From Bacteroidales bacterium (GTDB lineage Bacteria > Bacteroidota > Bacteroidia > Bacteroidales > UBA7960), in the NCBI GenBank assembly GCA_007131125.1, contig SLRE01000004.1:1-5709 (forward strand): a stretch of 5,709 nucleotides of DNA, read 5' to 3'. Positions 1-5,559 of the stretch are shown in pieces. The number at the start of each line of letters is the position of its first letter. Position 1 is the first letter of the stretch. The notes beneath the pieces are model-generated. The model saw nothing but the letters and a program-made list of their open reading frames with translations. It was not told where the DNA came from and made no database searches. The position numbers and the translations under genes were made by a program.

Positions 1-133
1 CATTGGTTTGCTTTTTTTATGGTTTGACATTGGTTTCTGCATAATTTATCTTACAGCCGGGAAAGTGCTGATTTCCTAAAAAAAATTAACCTTTTTTTGA
101 ATTTATTAAAAAATAAATTAAATTTGTCGGTAC

Positions 134-215
134 TAATGTTGTAAACCTTTACCTGCAAACCAAATTACTCACCAAAAAAAAAAGAGGACTGATATAGAAT
201 AAACTCTTACGCTTG
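134..215 (+). promoter_or_regulatory. candidate -7 boxes for the sigma factor gene
   Basis: Two boxes each match 7 of 8 positions of the Bacteroidota -7 consensus TAnnTTTG: TAATGTTG at 134-141 and TACGCTTG at 208-215. Neither has a TTTG -33 element at the usual distance of about 19-21 bases; the TTTG at 123-126 is too close to the first box. The second box would give a leader of about 20 bases before the start at 242, the first a leader of about 95. I cannot choose between them. Confidence 0.25.
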
Positions 216-228
216 TTAAATCACATAT

Positions 229-233
229 GGAGG
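229..233 (+). promoter_or_regulatory. Shine-Dalgarno GGAGG that favours the start at 242
   Basis: GGAGG ends 8 bases before the ATG at 242, which is ideal Shine-Dalgarno spacing. The motif overlaps the alternative ATG at 227, which itself has no such motif upstream. This favours 242 as the true start. It is unusual here, because the other genes in the window have no comparable site and Bacteroidota generally rely little on Shine-Dalgarno pairing. Confidence 0.55.
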
Positions 234-241
234 CCATTACT

Positions 242-826
242 ATGAATGACCGTGTAACCAGCGATCAAGAGTTAATTCGTCAGTTCATTGCAGGCGATCA
301 CAACTCCCTGGAAATTTTAGTTAAGCGTCACGAAAGAAAAGTGTTTTCTTATATATTGCTTATCGTAAAAGATAAGCACCTTGCTGAAGATATTTTCCAG
401 GACACCTTTATTAAGGTAATTAACACCTTACGTGCAGGATCTTACAACGAAGAAGGCAAATTTCTGCCATGGGTCATGCGCATTGCCCATAACCTGGTAA
501 TTGATTATTTCAGGAAATCCAAGCGTATGCCCGTTGTGGACAACAACCCTGAGTACGACCTTTTTGAAACCCTTAAGGTATTTGACGAAACCATTGAGGA
601 CAAACTGGTCATTGCCCAAATCCACAAAGATGTAAGAAAACTGATCGAATACCTTCCCGAAGAGCAAAAGCAGGTGCTTATCATGCGACACTACCAGGAC
701 CTCAGTTTTAAGGAAATTGCCTTCAAAACTGATGTGAGTATCAACACTGCACTTGGCAGGATGCGGTATGCCCTTATTAACCTCAGGAAAATGATTCAGG
801 AAAAAGAGATCATCCTTACACGGTAA
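242..826 (+). CDS. ECF-type (sigma-70 family) RNA polymerase sigma factor
   Basis: This 194-residue protein would direct core RNA polymerase to a set of alternative promoters. It has the two-domain ECF layout. Region 2 spans about residues 22-95, including the core-binding stretch AEDIFQDTFIKV (48-59) and the -10-binding stretch around WVMRIAHNLVIDYFRKSKR (77-95). A linker of about 40 residues follows, then region 4 with a helix-turn-helix (about 138-183) containing LPEEQ, LSFKEIA and INTALGRMRYAL. Length and motifs fit the family fully, and the wording resembles a sigma factor widely conserved in Bacteroidota. The start at 242 is chosen over the in-frame ATG at 227 because a GGAGG lies 8 bases upstream of it. 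No anti-sigma factor gene or SusC/SusD pair lies beside it, so its signal and regulon cannot be read from context. It is probably transcribed alone, since a strong terminator follows 23 bases after the stop. Confidence 0.93.
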   Translation: MNDRVTSDQELIRQFIAGDHNSLEILVKRHERKVFSYILLIVKDKHLAEDIFQDTFIKVINTLRAGSYNEEGKFLPWVMRIAHNLVIDYFRKSKRMPVVDNNPEYDLFETLKVFDETIEDKLVIAQIHKDVRKLIEYLPEEQKQVLIMRHYQDLSFKEIAFKTDVSINTALGRMRYALINLRKMIQEKEIILTR

Positions 827-849
827 AATTTATTTATACACCTTCCCTT

Positions 850-880
850 AAATCCGGAACTGTTTCCGGATTTTTTTTAT
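850..880 (+). terminator. intrinsic terminator of the sigma factor gene
   Basis: A perfect 10-bp stem pairs 850-859 with 864-873 (AATCCGGAA against TTCCGGATT, plus one outer A-T pair) around a CTGT loop. A run of eight T begins at 871. It lies 23 bases after the sigma factor stop and separates that gene from murB. Confidence 0.9.
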
Positions 881-889
881 CCTTTTATT

Positions 890-916
890 TAGCCTGCTGA
901 TTATATAGCCTGCTGA
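890..916 (+). repeat. 11-bp direct repeat TAGCCTGCTGA, two copies
   Basis: TAGCCTGCTGA occurs at 890-900 and again at 906-916, a period of 16 bases. The pair sits between the sigma factor terminator and the murB -7 box, where a -33 element or an activator site would be expected. It may be a small regulatory repeat or a chance local duplication. Confidence 0.6.
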
Positions 917-932
917 AATAGGTATTTTCCAT

Positions 933-940
933 TAACTTTG
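933..940 (+). promoter_or_regulatory. murB promoter, -7 box TAACTTTG
   Basis: TAACTTTG matches all fixed positions of the Bacteroidota -7 consensus TAnnTTTG. Transcription would begin a few bases downstream, around 944-948. No TTTG -33 element is visible at the usual distance; the 11-bp repeat occupies that place. The box overlaps the TTG at 938 that opens the longest reading frame, so that codon would lie upstream of the transcript. Confidence 0.6.
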
Positions 941-982
941 TACCTTCAATTTTTCAGGTGTTTTGCCCGTTTTATCCCTTTT

Positions 983-1999
983 ATGGTGATTAAAGAAAAT
1001 TTCTCGTTAAAGCCGTTTCATACCTTTGCCACTCCTGCCTTTGCAAGATACTTTGCGGAGGTGCAATCTCTTGATAAACTGCGGGAGTTACTGTCGGACC
1101 CCCTGCTTAAAAAACACAATCACCTGCTGCTTGGAGCCGGAAGCAATGTGTTGTTTAAAAATGATTTTCCCGGTGTTGTAATTAAGTTGTCCATTATGGG
1201 AAGGGAAGTCCTGAAAAGTGGTTCAGGGATTATCCGTCTTAGAGTCAATGCAGGAGAAGACTGGGACCAGCTTGTAGCTTATTGTGTGGAAAACAACTGG
1301 GGGGGCATGGAAAACCTTTCCCTTATTCCCGGCAATGTAGGAACCAGCCCCATGCAAAACATCGGGGCTTATGGGGTGGAGCTGAAGGATTTTTTTGATG
1401 AGCTGGAAGCCCTTGAATTAAGCACCGGAAAGATCAGAACCTTCAATAAAAAGGAATGCAGGTTTGGCTACCGCGATAGTTTCTTTAAGAAGGAGGGAAA
1501 AGGAAAATACATTATTTTGTCGGTAACTTTTAATCTTACCGAAAACCATCACCGGATAAATACCAGTTACGGAGCTTTGGAAGCAGAGTTGAAGTCCATG
1601 GGGGTAACCAACCCTGAAATTGGCCATATCCGCAAGGCGGTTTGCAATATTCGCCGCAGCAAACTTCCCGACCCGGCCTTGCTTGGCAATGCAGGGAGTT
1701 TTTTCAAAAACCCTGTGGTTACCGAAAAAAAATTCCGGGAGTTAAAAGGCAGTTTTCCTGGAATGGTTGCTTACCCCGATACCAAAGGCATGAAGCTGGC
1801 AGCGGGATGGCTCATTGAAAACACAGGATGGAAGGGCTACCGGAAAGGAGATGCGGGAGTTCATCAAAAACAGGCTTTGGTGCTTGTAAATCACGGCAAT
1901 GCCAATGGTAAAGAAATAACCCGCCTGGCAGAAAAAATAAAAAAATCGGTACAGGAAAAATTTGGGGTAGAGTTGGAAACTGAAGTCAACATTGTATAA
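983..1999 (+). CDS. murB: UDP-N-acetylmuramate dehydrogenase (MurB, type I)
   Basis: MurB is a cytoplasmic FAD enzyme. It uses NADPH to reduce UDP-GlcNAc-enolpyruvate to UDP-MurNAc, the second committed step of peptidoglycan synthesis. The 338-residue product aligns with E. coli MurB throughout. The N-terminus is NFSLKPFHTF; the FAD-binding motifs are GAGSNVLF (51-58) and PGNVGTSPMQNIGAYGVE (116-133). The catalytic residues known from E. coli are present: Arg in FGYRDS (164), Ser in NAGSFFKNP (239) and Glu near the end in LETEV (334). Tyr196 in SYGAL corresponds to E. coli Tyr190, and the matching loop marks it as type I. The frame is open back to a TTG at 938, but I start at the ATG at 983: homology begins just after it, and a -7 box covers the TTG. 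No Shine-Dalgarno is visible. The neighbours are not cell-wall genes, so it is probably transcribed singly. Confidence 0.97.
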   Translation: MVIKENFSLKPFHTFATPAFARYFAEVQSLDKLRELLSDPLLKKHNHLLLGAGSNVLFKNDFPGVVIKLSIMGREVLKSGSGIIRLRVNAGEDWDQLVAYCVENNWGGMENLSLIPGNVGTSPMQNIGAYGVELKDFFDELEALELSTGKIRTFNKKECRFGYRDSFFKKEGKGKYIILSVTFNLTENHHRINTSYGALEAELKSMGVTNPEIGHIRKAVCNIRRSKLPDPALLGNAGSFFKNPVVTEKKFRELKGSFPGMVAYPDTKGMKLAAGWLIENTGWKGYRKGDAGVHQKQALVLVNHGNANGKEITRLAEKIKKSVQEKFGVELETEVNIV

Positions 2000-2060
2000 A
2001 CGCAATTAGGCTTTTAAAATATCCAGCAGGTATTATTAAGTCAGAAAGAATAAAAATTAG

Positions 2061-2076
2061 TACATTTCCGGGAAAT
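2061..2076 (+). promoter_or_regulatory. candidate promoter with overlapping inverted repeat
   Basis: TACATTTC at 2061-2068 matches 7 of 8 positions of TAnnTTTG, at a suitable distance (about 20 bases) before the ATG at 2090. No TTTG -33 element is visible. A short inverted repeat, ATTTCC-G-GGAAAT, covers 2064-2076 and so overlaps both the box and the likely transcription start. There is no terminator between murB and this point, so read-through from murB is also possible. Confidence 0.3.
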
Positions 2077-2089
2077 TTAATAAAGGATC

Positions 2090-2695
2090 ATGTCGAACAA
2101 GGTTACCATATTTAATAAAATTGAAACTTACGGGATTATTATCGTTTTTATTTTGATGGCCCTGAGGGGAATATTCGGTCCCGGGCTCAACAGTCTGATG
2201 CTTTATTTCACCACATTGCTGGCGATCTTTTATCTCTGGCTGGGCTTTTTTATTTTTACCCGCACCATGCCTTTAGATTTGCTGGATCCCCGCCGGCGGG
2301 CGCAGTTCAATCCTTTCATCATCTCGTCAAGTATTGTTATGGGGGTGGTTTATTCCTATACCTTCATTGCCATTTTGTTCGGGTTTTTGTTTTATTCCGG
2401 CATGATGTTTATGCTGGGTTCATCTTTTATCCTCGTATTGGTTACCACCGCTCTGCTTTATTTTTACGATAAACAAAAACCCGTTCCCTCATGGTATATG
2501 AGGCAACTTTATAAACGTTCAATATTGTTTGGTGCAATAAGTTTTATTTTATGGGTAACCCCTGTGGATACGCGCCTTGAGATACTGTTTCGCGACCATC
2601 CCGAATTTATTGAAGCTTACCAGCATTACCGTGAAAACCCTGAGGATGAAAGGGCCATTGAGCGCCTCAGGGAAGAAAGAAGCCGTTTCCGGTAA
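2090..2695 (+). CDS. multi-pass membrane protein of unknown function
   Basis: I do not recognise this 201-residue protein. It has about five hydrophobic segments, near residues 12-28, 34-56, 76-100, 104-126 and 144-158, so it should lie in the inner membrane. There is no obvious cleavable signal peptide. A positively charged loop with DPRRR (66-70) lies between segments two and three, and a basic stretch around MRQLYKRS (137-144) precedes segment five; by the positive-inside rule both should be cytoplasmic. The C-terminus, from about 160, is a soluble tail of about 40 residues that is highly charged and probably helical (EDERAIERLREERSRFR). No catalytic motif, transporter signature or metal-binding cluster is apparent. 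It starts 90 bases after murB, perhaps with its own promoter, and converges on the mutase gene. The only possible ribosome site is a weak AAGGA three bases before the ATG. A role linked to the envelope because it follows murB would be speculation. Confidence 0.85.
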   Translation: MSNKVTIFNKIETYGIIIVFILMALRGIFGPGLNSLMLYFTTLLAIFYLWLGFFIFTRTMPLDLLDPRRRAQFNPFIISSSIVMGVVYSYTFIAILFGFLFYSGMMFMLGSSFILVLVTTALLYFYDKQKPVPSWYMRQLYKRSILFGAISFILWVTPVDTRLEILFRDHPEFIEAYQHYRENPEDERAIERLREERSRFR

Positions 2696-2723
2696 AAAAA
2701 CCTCCCCGGAAAAACCGGAGAGG
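2694..2723 (-). terminator. intrinsic terminator of the phospho-sugar mutase gene
   Basis: Read on the minus strand, CCTCTCCGG pairs with CCGGGGAGG (one T-G wobble) around a five-T loop, and seven T follow at 2700-2694. It lies about 28 bases after the mutase stop. The T-tract overlaps the TAA (2693-2695) of the converging membrane-protein gene. No T-tract follows the hairpin in the plus direction, so it should act mainly on minus-strand transcripts. Confidence 0.88.
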
Positions 2724-2750
2724 CGAACAATTAATTAAAACCGGTCCGTT

Positions 2751-4493
2751 TTATTTCAAATCCATTGATTGGATGATGGCATCAATTTTCTTTTCCAGAT
2801 TTTCCTGTTCTTTTTCAAAATCTTCTGCTTTATCCAAAGCAGCTTCCGCTCCAAAATAAAACTTAATCTTGGGTTCGGTTCCTGAAGGGCGCATGGTGAT
2901 CTTGCTGCCGTCTTCCAGAATAAATTGCAGCACATTGGCTGAAGGCAAATCAATGGGGTAATGTTTGTTAACATAAAACATCTCTTTTGCAACCCCGGCC
3001 TTATAATCCTTGATGGTAGCAACCCGCTGCCCGTTTATTTCTTTTGGGGGGTCATTGCGGAATTTTTCCATCAACTCCCTGATTTCTTCCATTCCTTCTT
3101 TGCCTTTTTTGGTCAGTGAAAGCAGTTTCTCGAAATGGATTCCGTAGCTTACATAAATATCAATGAGCAATTCATAAAGCGACTTCCCGTTTTCCCTGGC
3201 CCAGGCAGCTGCTTCGGCAATCATGCAGCAGGATACGATGGCATCTTTATCGCGGACATAATCCCCTACCAGGTAACCATAACTTTCCTCACCTCCACCA
3301 ATGAAGGTTTTTTTACCTTCGAGCAGGCGGATCTTCTCGGCAATAAATTTAAAACCGGTCAGCACATCGTAACAATCCACATTATAGGAAATGGCCATTT
3401 TTTTCAGCAGCTCGGTCGTAACAATGGTTTTCACTATATATTCCTTGCCGGTGAGTTTTCCATTCTCTTTCCATTTTTCCAGCAGGTAATAGATCAGAAG
3501 GGTGGCAGTTTGATTGCCGTTGAGCAGAACATACTCCCCGCTTCTATCCTTTACAGCCACACCAACCCTGTCGGCGTCCGGATCGGTAGCCATCACCAGT
3601 TCGGCATCCACTTTCCGGGCTTTTTCCAACGCCATTTTAAGGGCAGCGGGCTCTTCGGGATTGGGGGATACCACGGTAGGAAAGTCCCCGCTTACAATAT
3701 CCTGTTCAGGTACATTAATAACCTTGTTGAATCCATAGGCTTTTAAAGCCATAGGGGCTAATTTTACAGCTGTTCCGTGTATGGGAGTAAACACGATCTT
3801 CAGGTCCTGGTGCTTCTGGTTCAGTTCCGGCGACAGGGAAACACCTTTGAGGGCTTCAATATAGGCCTCATCCATTTCAGCTCCCAGGGTTTCAATGTTC
3901 TTTTCTTCGCCCGAAAACCTTACCTGGCTGATATCCTTGATTTTCTGAACCTCCTGGATCACGTTTTTGTCGTGAGGTGCAATAAGCTGTCCTCCGTCTT
4001 CCCAATAGACTTTATAACCATTGTACTCTTTGGGGTTGTGAGAAGCCGTGATCATCACTCCGCCCTGGCAGTCCAGATGGCGAATAGCAAAGGAAAGCTG
4101 GGGTGTTGGTCGCAAAGCATCAAACAAAAACACCTTAAAACCATTGGCGGAAAAAATCTTTGCAGTTATTTCCGTGAAAAAAGTGCTGTTATTTCTGCAG
4201 TCATGGGCAATGGCCACACGAATCTGATCCTTTCCGGGAAAAGATTGTTTCAGGTAGTTGGCCAGGCCCTGGGTGGCCATACCAACAGTATACTTGTTCA
4301 TGCGGTTGGTTCCTACACCCATTATTCCCCGCAAACCTCCGGTTCCAAATTCCAGGTCCTGGTAAAAGGCTTCGGTCAGCTCTTTGGGATCATTTTCCAT
4401 CAGGGTTTTTACCTGATTTTTGGTTTCATCATCAAAACCGCCTTCCATCCATTGGCGGGCCTTTTTCATTACTGCTTCATCCACTGGGTTCAT
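2751..4493 (-). CDS. pgcA: phospho-sugar mutase (phosphoglucomutase/phosphomannomutase, PgcA-like)
   Basis: This 580-residue enzyme belongs to the alpha-D-phosphohexomutase superfamily, whose members interconvert hexose 1- and 6-phosphates through a phosphoserine. Glucose 1-phosphate formed this way feeds nucleotide-sugar and glycogen synthesis. All four signature sites are present. The phosphoserine loop is TASHNPKEYNGYK (149-161, Ser151); the Mg-binding loop is DPDADR (304-309); the sugar-binding loop is GEESYG (401-406); the phosphate-binding loop is RPSGTEPKIK (535-544). The N-terminal EFGTGGLRG (48-56) is also typical. Length and wording match Bacillus subtilis PgcA (about 580 residues) and the PGM2 group rather than the shorter bacterial ManB/GlmM enzymes. 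Glucose phosphate is the likely main substrate, but mannose or ribose phosphates cannot be excluded by sequence. The ATG at 4493 has an A/C-rich leader and no Shine-Dalgarno. It has its own promoter and terminator, so it appears monocistronic. Confidence 0.96.
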   Translation of the reverse strand: MNPVDEAVMKKARQWMEGGFDDETKNQVKTLMENDPKELTEAFYQDLEFGTGGLRGIMGVGTNRMNKYTVGMATQGLANYLKQSFPGKDQIRVAIAHDCRNNSTFFTEITAKIFSANGFKVFLFDALRPTPQLSFAIRHLDCQGGVMITASHNPKEYNGYKVYWEDGGQLIAPHDKNVIQEVQKIKDISQVRFSGEEKNIETLGAEMDEAYIEALKGVSLSPELNQKHQDLKIVFTPIHGTAVKLAPMALKAYGFNKVINVPEQDIVSGDFPTVVSPNPEEPAALKMALEKARKVDAELVMATDPDADRVGVAVKDRSGEYVLLNGNQTATLLIYYLLEKWKENGKLTGKEYIVKTIVTTELLKKMAISYNVDCYDVLTGFKFIAEKIRLLEGKKTFIGGGEESYGYLVGDYVRDKDAIVSCCMIAEAAAWARENGKSLYELLIDIYVSYGIHFEKLLSLTKKGKEGMEEIRELMEKFRNDPPKEINGQRVATIKDYKAGVAKEMFYVNKHYPIDLPSANVLQFILEDGSKITMRPSGTEPKIKFYFGAEAALDKAEDFEKEQENLEKKIDAIIQSMDLK

Positions 4494-4533
4494 ATTTTCT
4501 TGGGTTTGGTTTTTGGGTTTTGGCTTTGTATCC

Positions 4534-4541
4534 CAAAGTTA
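4534..4541 (-). promoter_or_regulatory. mutase promoter, -7 box TAACTTTG
   Basis: On the minus strand TAACTTTG matches every fixed position of the Bacteroidota -7 consensus TAnnTTTG and is identical to the murB box. It lies about 40 bases before the mutase ATG, giving a leader of roughly 35 bases. The usual -33 TTTG is not exact; a T-rich stretch lies at that distance. It is downstream of the tRNA terminator, so the mutase is expressed independently of the tRNAs. Confidence 0.6.
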
Positions 4542-4618
4542 ACAGGTTTTTTAGAAAAAGTACAGGAAAGTTGCCGGTGGTGGGAAATAAAAAAACACTC
4601 AAATCATTAAGGGGGGCA

Positions 4619-4650
4619 CAAAAAAAGAGCCGCTGAAATTCAACGGCTCT
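4619..4650 (-). terminator. intrinsic terminator of the tRNA-Leu unit
   Basis: On the minus strand positions 4650-4626 form an 11-bp stem (AGAGCCGTTGA against its complement, one G-U pair) closed by a three-base loop. Six further T follow from 4625, so the T-run including the stem end is seven long. It begins 11 bases after the CCA end of the second tRNA and ends transcription before the mutase promoter. Confidence 0.92.
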
Positions 4651-4661
4651 ATTATGATGGA

Positions 4662-4748
4662 TGGTGCCCGGAGCAGGACTCGAACCTGCACGATGTTACC
4701 ACCACTAGTCCCTGAAACTAGCGCGTCTACCAATTTCGCCATCCGGGC
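4662..4748 (-). tRNA. tRNA-Leu, anticodon CAG
   Basis: This is an 87-base class II tRNA with an encoded CCA end. The acceptor stem GCCCGGA pairs perfectly with TCCGGGC, and the discriminator base is A, as expected for leucine. The anticodon stem CTAGT/ACTAG holds the loop TTCAGGG, giving anticodon CAG, which reads CUG. A long variable arm (about 15 bases, including wobble pairs) and the D-arm sequence AAATTGGTAGAC are typical of bacterial tRNA-Leu. The T arm is GCAGG-TTCGAGT-CCTGC. It is the second gene of a two-tRNA transcript and lies 28 bases after tRNA-Leu(GAG). Confidence 0.97.
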
Positions 4749-4776
4749 AATAAAAAAAGATCGATATTTTACCAAT

Positions 4777-4863
4777 TGGTGCCCAGGACAAGACTCGAAC
4801 TTGCACGGCCTTGCGGCCACTACCCCCTCAAAGTAGCGTGTCTACCAATTTCACCACCTGGGC
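4777..4863 (-). tRNA. tRNA-Leu, anticodon GAG
   Basis: This is an 87-base class II tRNA with an encoded CCA end. The acceptor stem GCCCAGG pairs perfectly with CCTGGGC, and the discriminator base is A. The anticodon stem CTACT/GGTAG (one T-G pair) holds the loop TTGAGGG, giving anticodon GAG, which reads CUC and CUU. The variable arm is a perfect GGCC/GGCC stem with a GCAA tetraloop. The T stem is GCAAG/CTTGT with one G-U pair. It is the first gene of the pair and has a promoter immediately upstream. Confidence 0.97.
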
Positions 4864-4874
4864 AAAAGGTTGTG

Positions 4875-4908
4875 CAAAACTACAAAAAATCTTTTTTAAT
4901 TTTACAAA
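4875..4908 (-). promoter_or_regulatory. promoter of the tRNA-Leu pair (-33 TTTG, -7 TAGTTTTG)
   Basis: On the minus strand TTTG at 4908-4905 is followed after 22 bases by TAGTTTTG at 4882-4875. The second box matches every fixed position of the Bacteroidota -7 consensus TAnnTTTG. The spacer is about one base longer than the usual 19-21. The box ends 11 bases before the mature 5' end of tRNA-Leu(GAG), which fits a short 5' leader removed by RNase P. It is the only promoter in the window with both elements visible. Confidence 0.7.
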
Positions 4909-4975
4909 AAATTAATCATTGCCTTATAAATAAAGGGATTTCTGAAAATTTACATTCCCTGAAAAAAAACAATGC

Positions 4976-5527
4976 ATGGAACCCAATCAAAGTGAGGACG
5001 TTTTAACATCCCGGCAGGTACTTGAAATGATCACCGTTGCCAATGAATATTGTTTGTTTTTTGAAGATGCCGAAAAATATTCCAAAGAGGATATCTTTTC
5101 TTACTTCCAGAAAATGGCTCCCCTGCTTTATTTAAAAGGAGCGGTATTGCCTTCAGGCATTGAGCCCGACCCGGAATTTTTCGAAAGGTTTGTTACAGAA
5201 GAGCAGTGGGAGGATATTTTTAAAACCCTGAGGGAGAAATTCGGAGAAGACGATGTTTATTATGTGCACGACCACAATTACGATACGGAGGAAGTAAGCC
5301 TTTCGGACAACATGGCAGACATATACCAGGACATGAAGGACTTCGTCATGCTGTACCAGAAGGCCCCCTTACAAAGCAAGGCCTGTGCCGTGGCCGAGCT
5401 GCAAAAGCTTTTTGAAAACCACTGGGGAGTCAGGGCGGTGCAGGCTTTGGAGCATATTCACGGAAAAATATACAAGGACAGCATTGACCCGGGGTTTTTC
5501 TCAGATGAAGACCTCTCCGGCTTTTGA
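4976..5527 (+). CDS. DUF5063 family protein
   Basis: This is a 183-residue soluble, acidic protein with no signal peptide or membrane segment, so it is probably cytoplasmic. Its N-terminal half, VLEMITVANEYCLFFEDAE (15-33) followed by MAPLLYLKGAVLP (47-59), resembles the DUF5063 family, which is known mainly from Bacteroidota and has no established biochemical function. The sequence appears mostly helical, with an aromatic and acidic middle (DDVYYVHDHNYDTEE, 92-106) and a C-terminal region with HWGVRAVQALEHIHG (149-163). No catalytic motif is evident. The start at 4976 has no Shine-Dalgarno; A-rich sequence precedes it. It is divergent from the tRNA pair, and I see no convincing -7 box of its own. 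Its stop lies 32 bases from the end of the convergent transporter gene, with no obvious terminator between them. The family assignment is from memory of the motif and is fairly secure; function is unknown. Confidence 0.85.
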   Translation: MEPNQSEDVLTSRQVLEMITVANEYCLFFEDAEKYSKEDIFSYFQKMAPLLYLKGAVLPSGIEPDPEFFERFVTEEQWEDIFKTLREKFGEDDVYYVHDHNYDTEEVSLSDNMADIYQDMKDFVMLYQKAPLQSKACAVAELQKLFENHWGVRAVQALEHIHGKIYKDSIDPGFFSDEDLSGF

Positions 5528-5559
5528 ATGCCTGTTAAGCTTTGCCCTTTACCGGAATG

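Larger units (their letters stand above)
1..241. other. AT-rich intergenic leader, no secure gene
   Basis: This stretch is rich in A and T runs, for example A-runs near 78-86 and 172-182 and a T-run at 92-98. No reading frame here is long enough to call with confidence. Two weak possibilities exist at the left edge. One is a minus-strand start at 42 or 30 (in frame with each other) running off the window with a lysine-rich N-terminus. The other is a plus-strand open frame ending in TAA at 77-79 with a hydrophobic translation. Neither can be decided from so few codons. The rest is probably the 5' regulatory region of the sigma factor gene. Confidence 0.5.

Noticed and set aside
24..52. TTGACA followed 17 bases later by TATCTT, like an E. 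coli sigma-70 promoter
   Set aside because: The window uses Bacteroidota -7 boxes (TAnnTTTG). The housekeeping sigma of that phylum does not read the E. coli consensus, and no gene starts at a suitable distance.
2..79. Plus-strand open frame from the left edge ending at TAA 77-79 with a hydrophobic translation
   Set aside because: There are only 25 codons in T-rich sequence, where hydrophobic translations are expected by chance, and no family motif is seen.
2701..2723. Hairpin considered as a plus-strand terminator for the membrane-protein gene
   Set aside because: In the plus direction one base pair becomes a C-A mismatch and no T-tract follows. The T-tract exists only on the minus strand.
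3135..4610. Long plus-strand open frames (3135-3746 and 3777-4610) opposite the mutase gene
   Set aside because: They lie antisense to a fully conserved enzyme, and their translations show no recognisable domain. They are shadows of the mutase coding bias.
4611..4616. Run of six G just after the tRNA terminator
   Set aside because: A single short G-run with no partner runs nearby does not support a G-quadruplex or other element.
4599..5006. Small open frames over the two tRNA genes, on both strands
   Set aside because: They are translations of tRNA sequence (for example the phrase SRTRTCT or PGQDSNLHG), a well-known source of false protein predictions.
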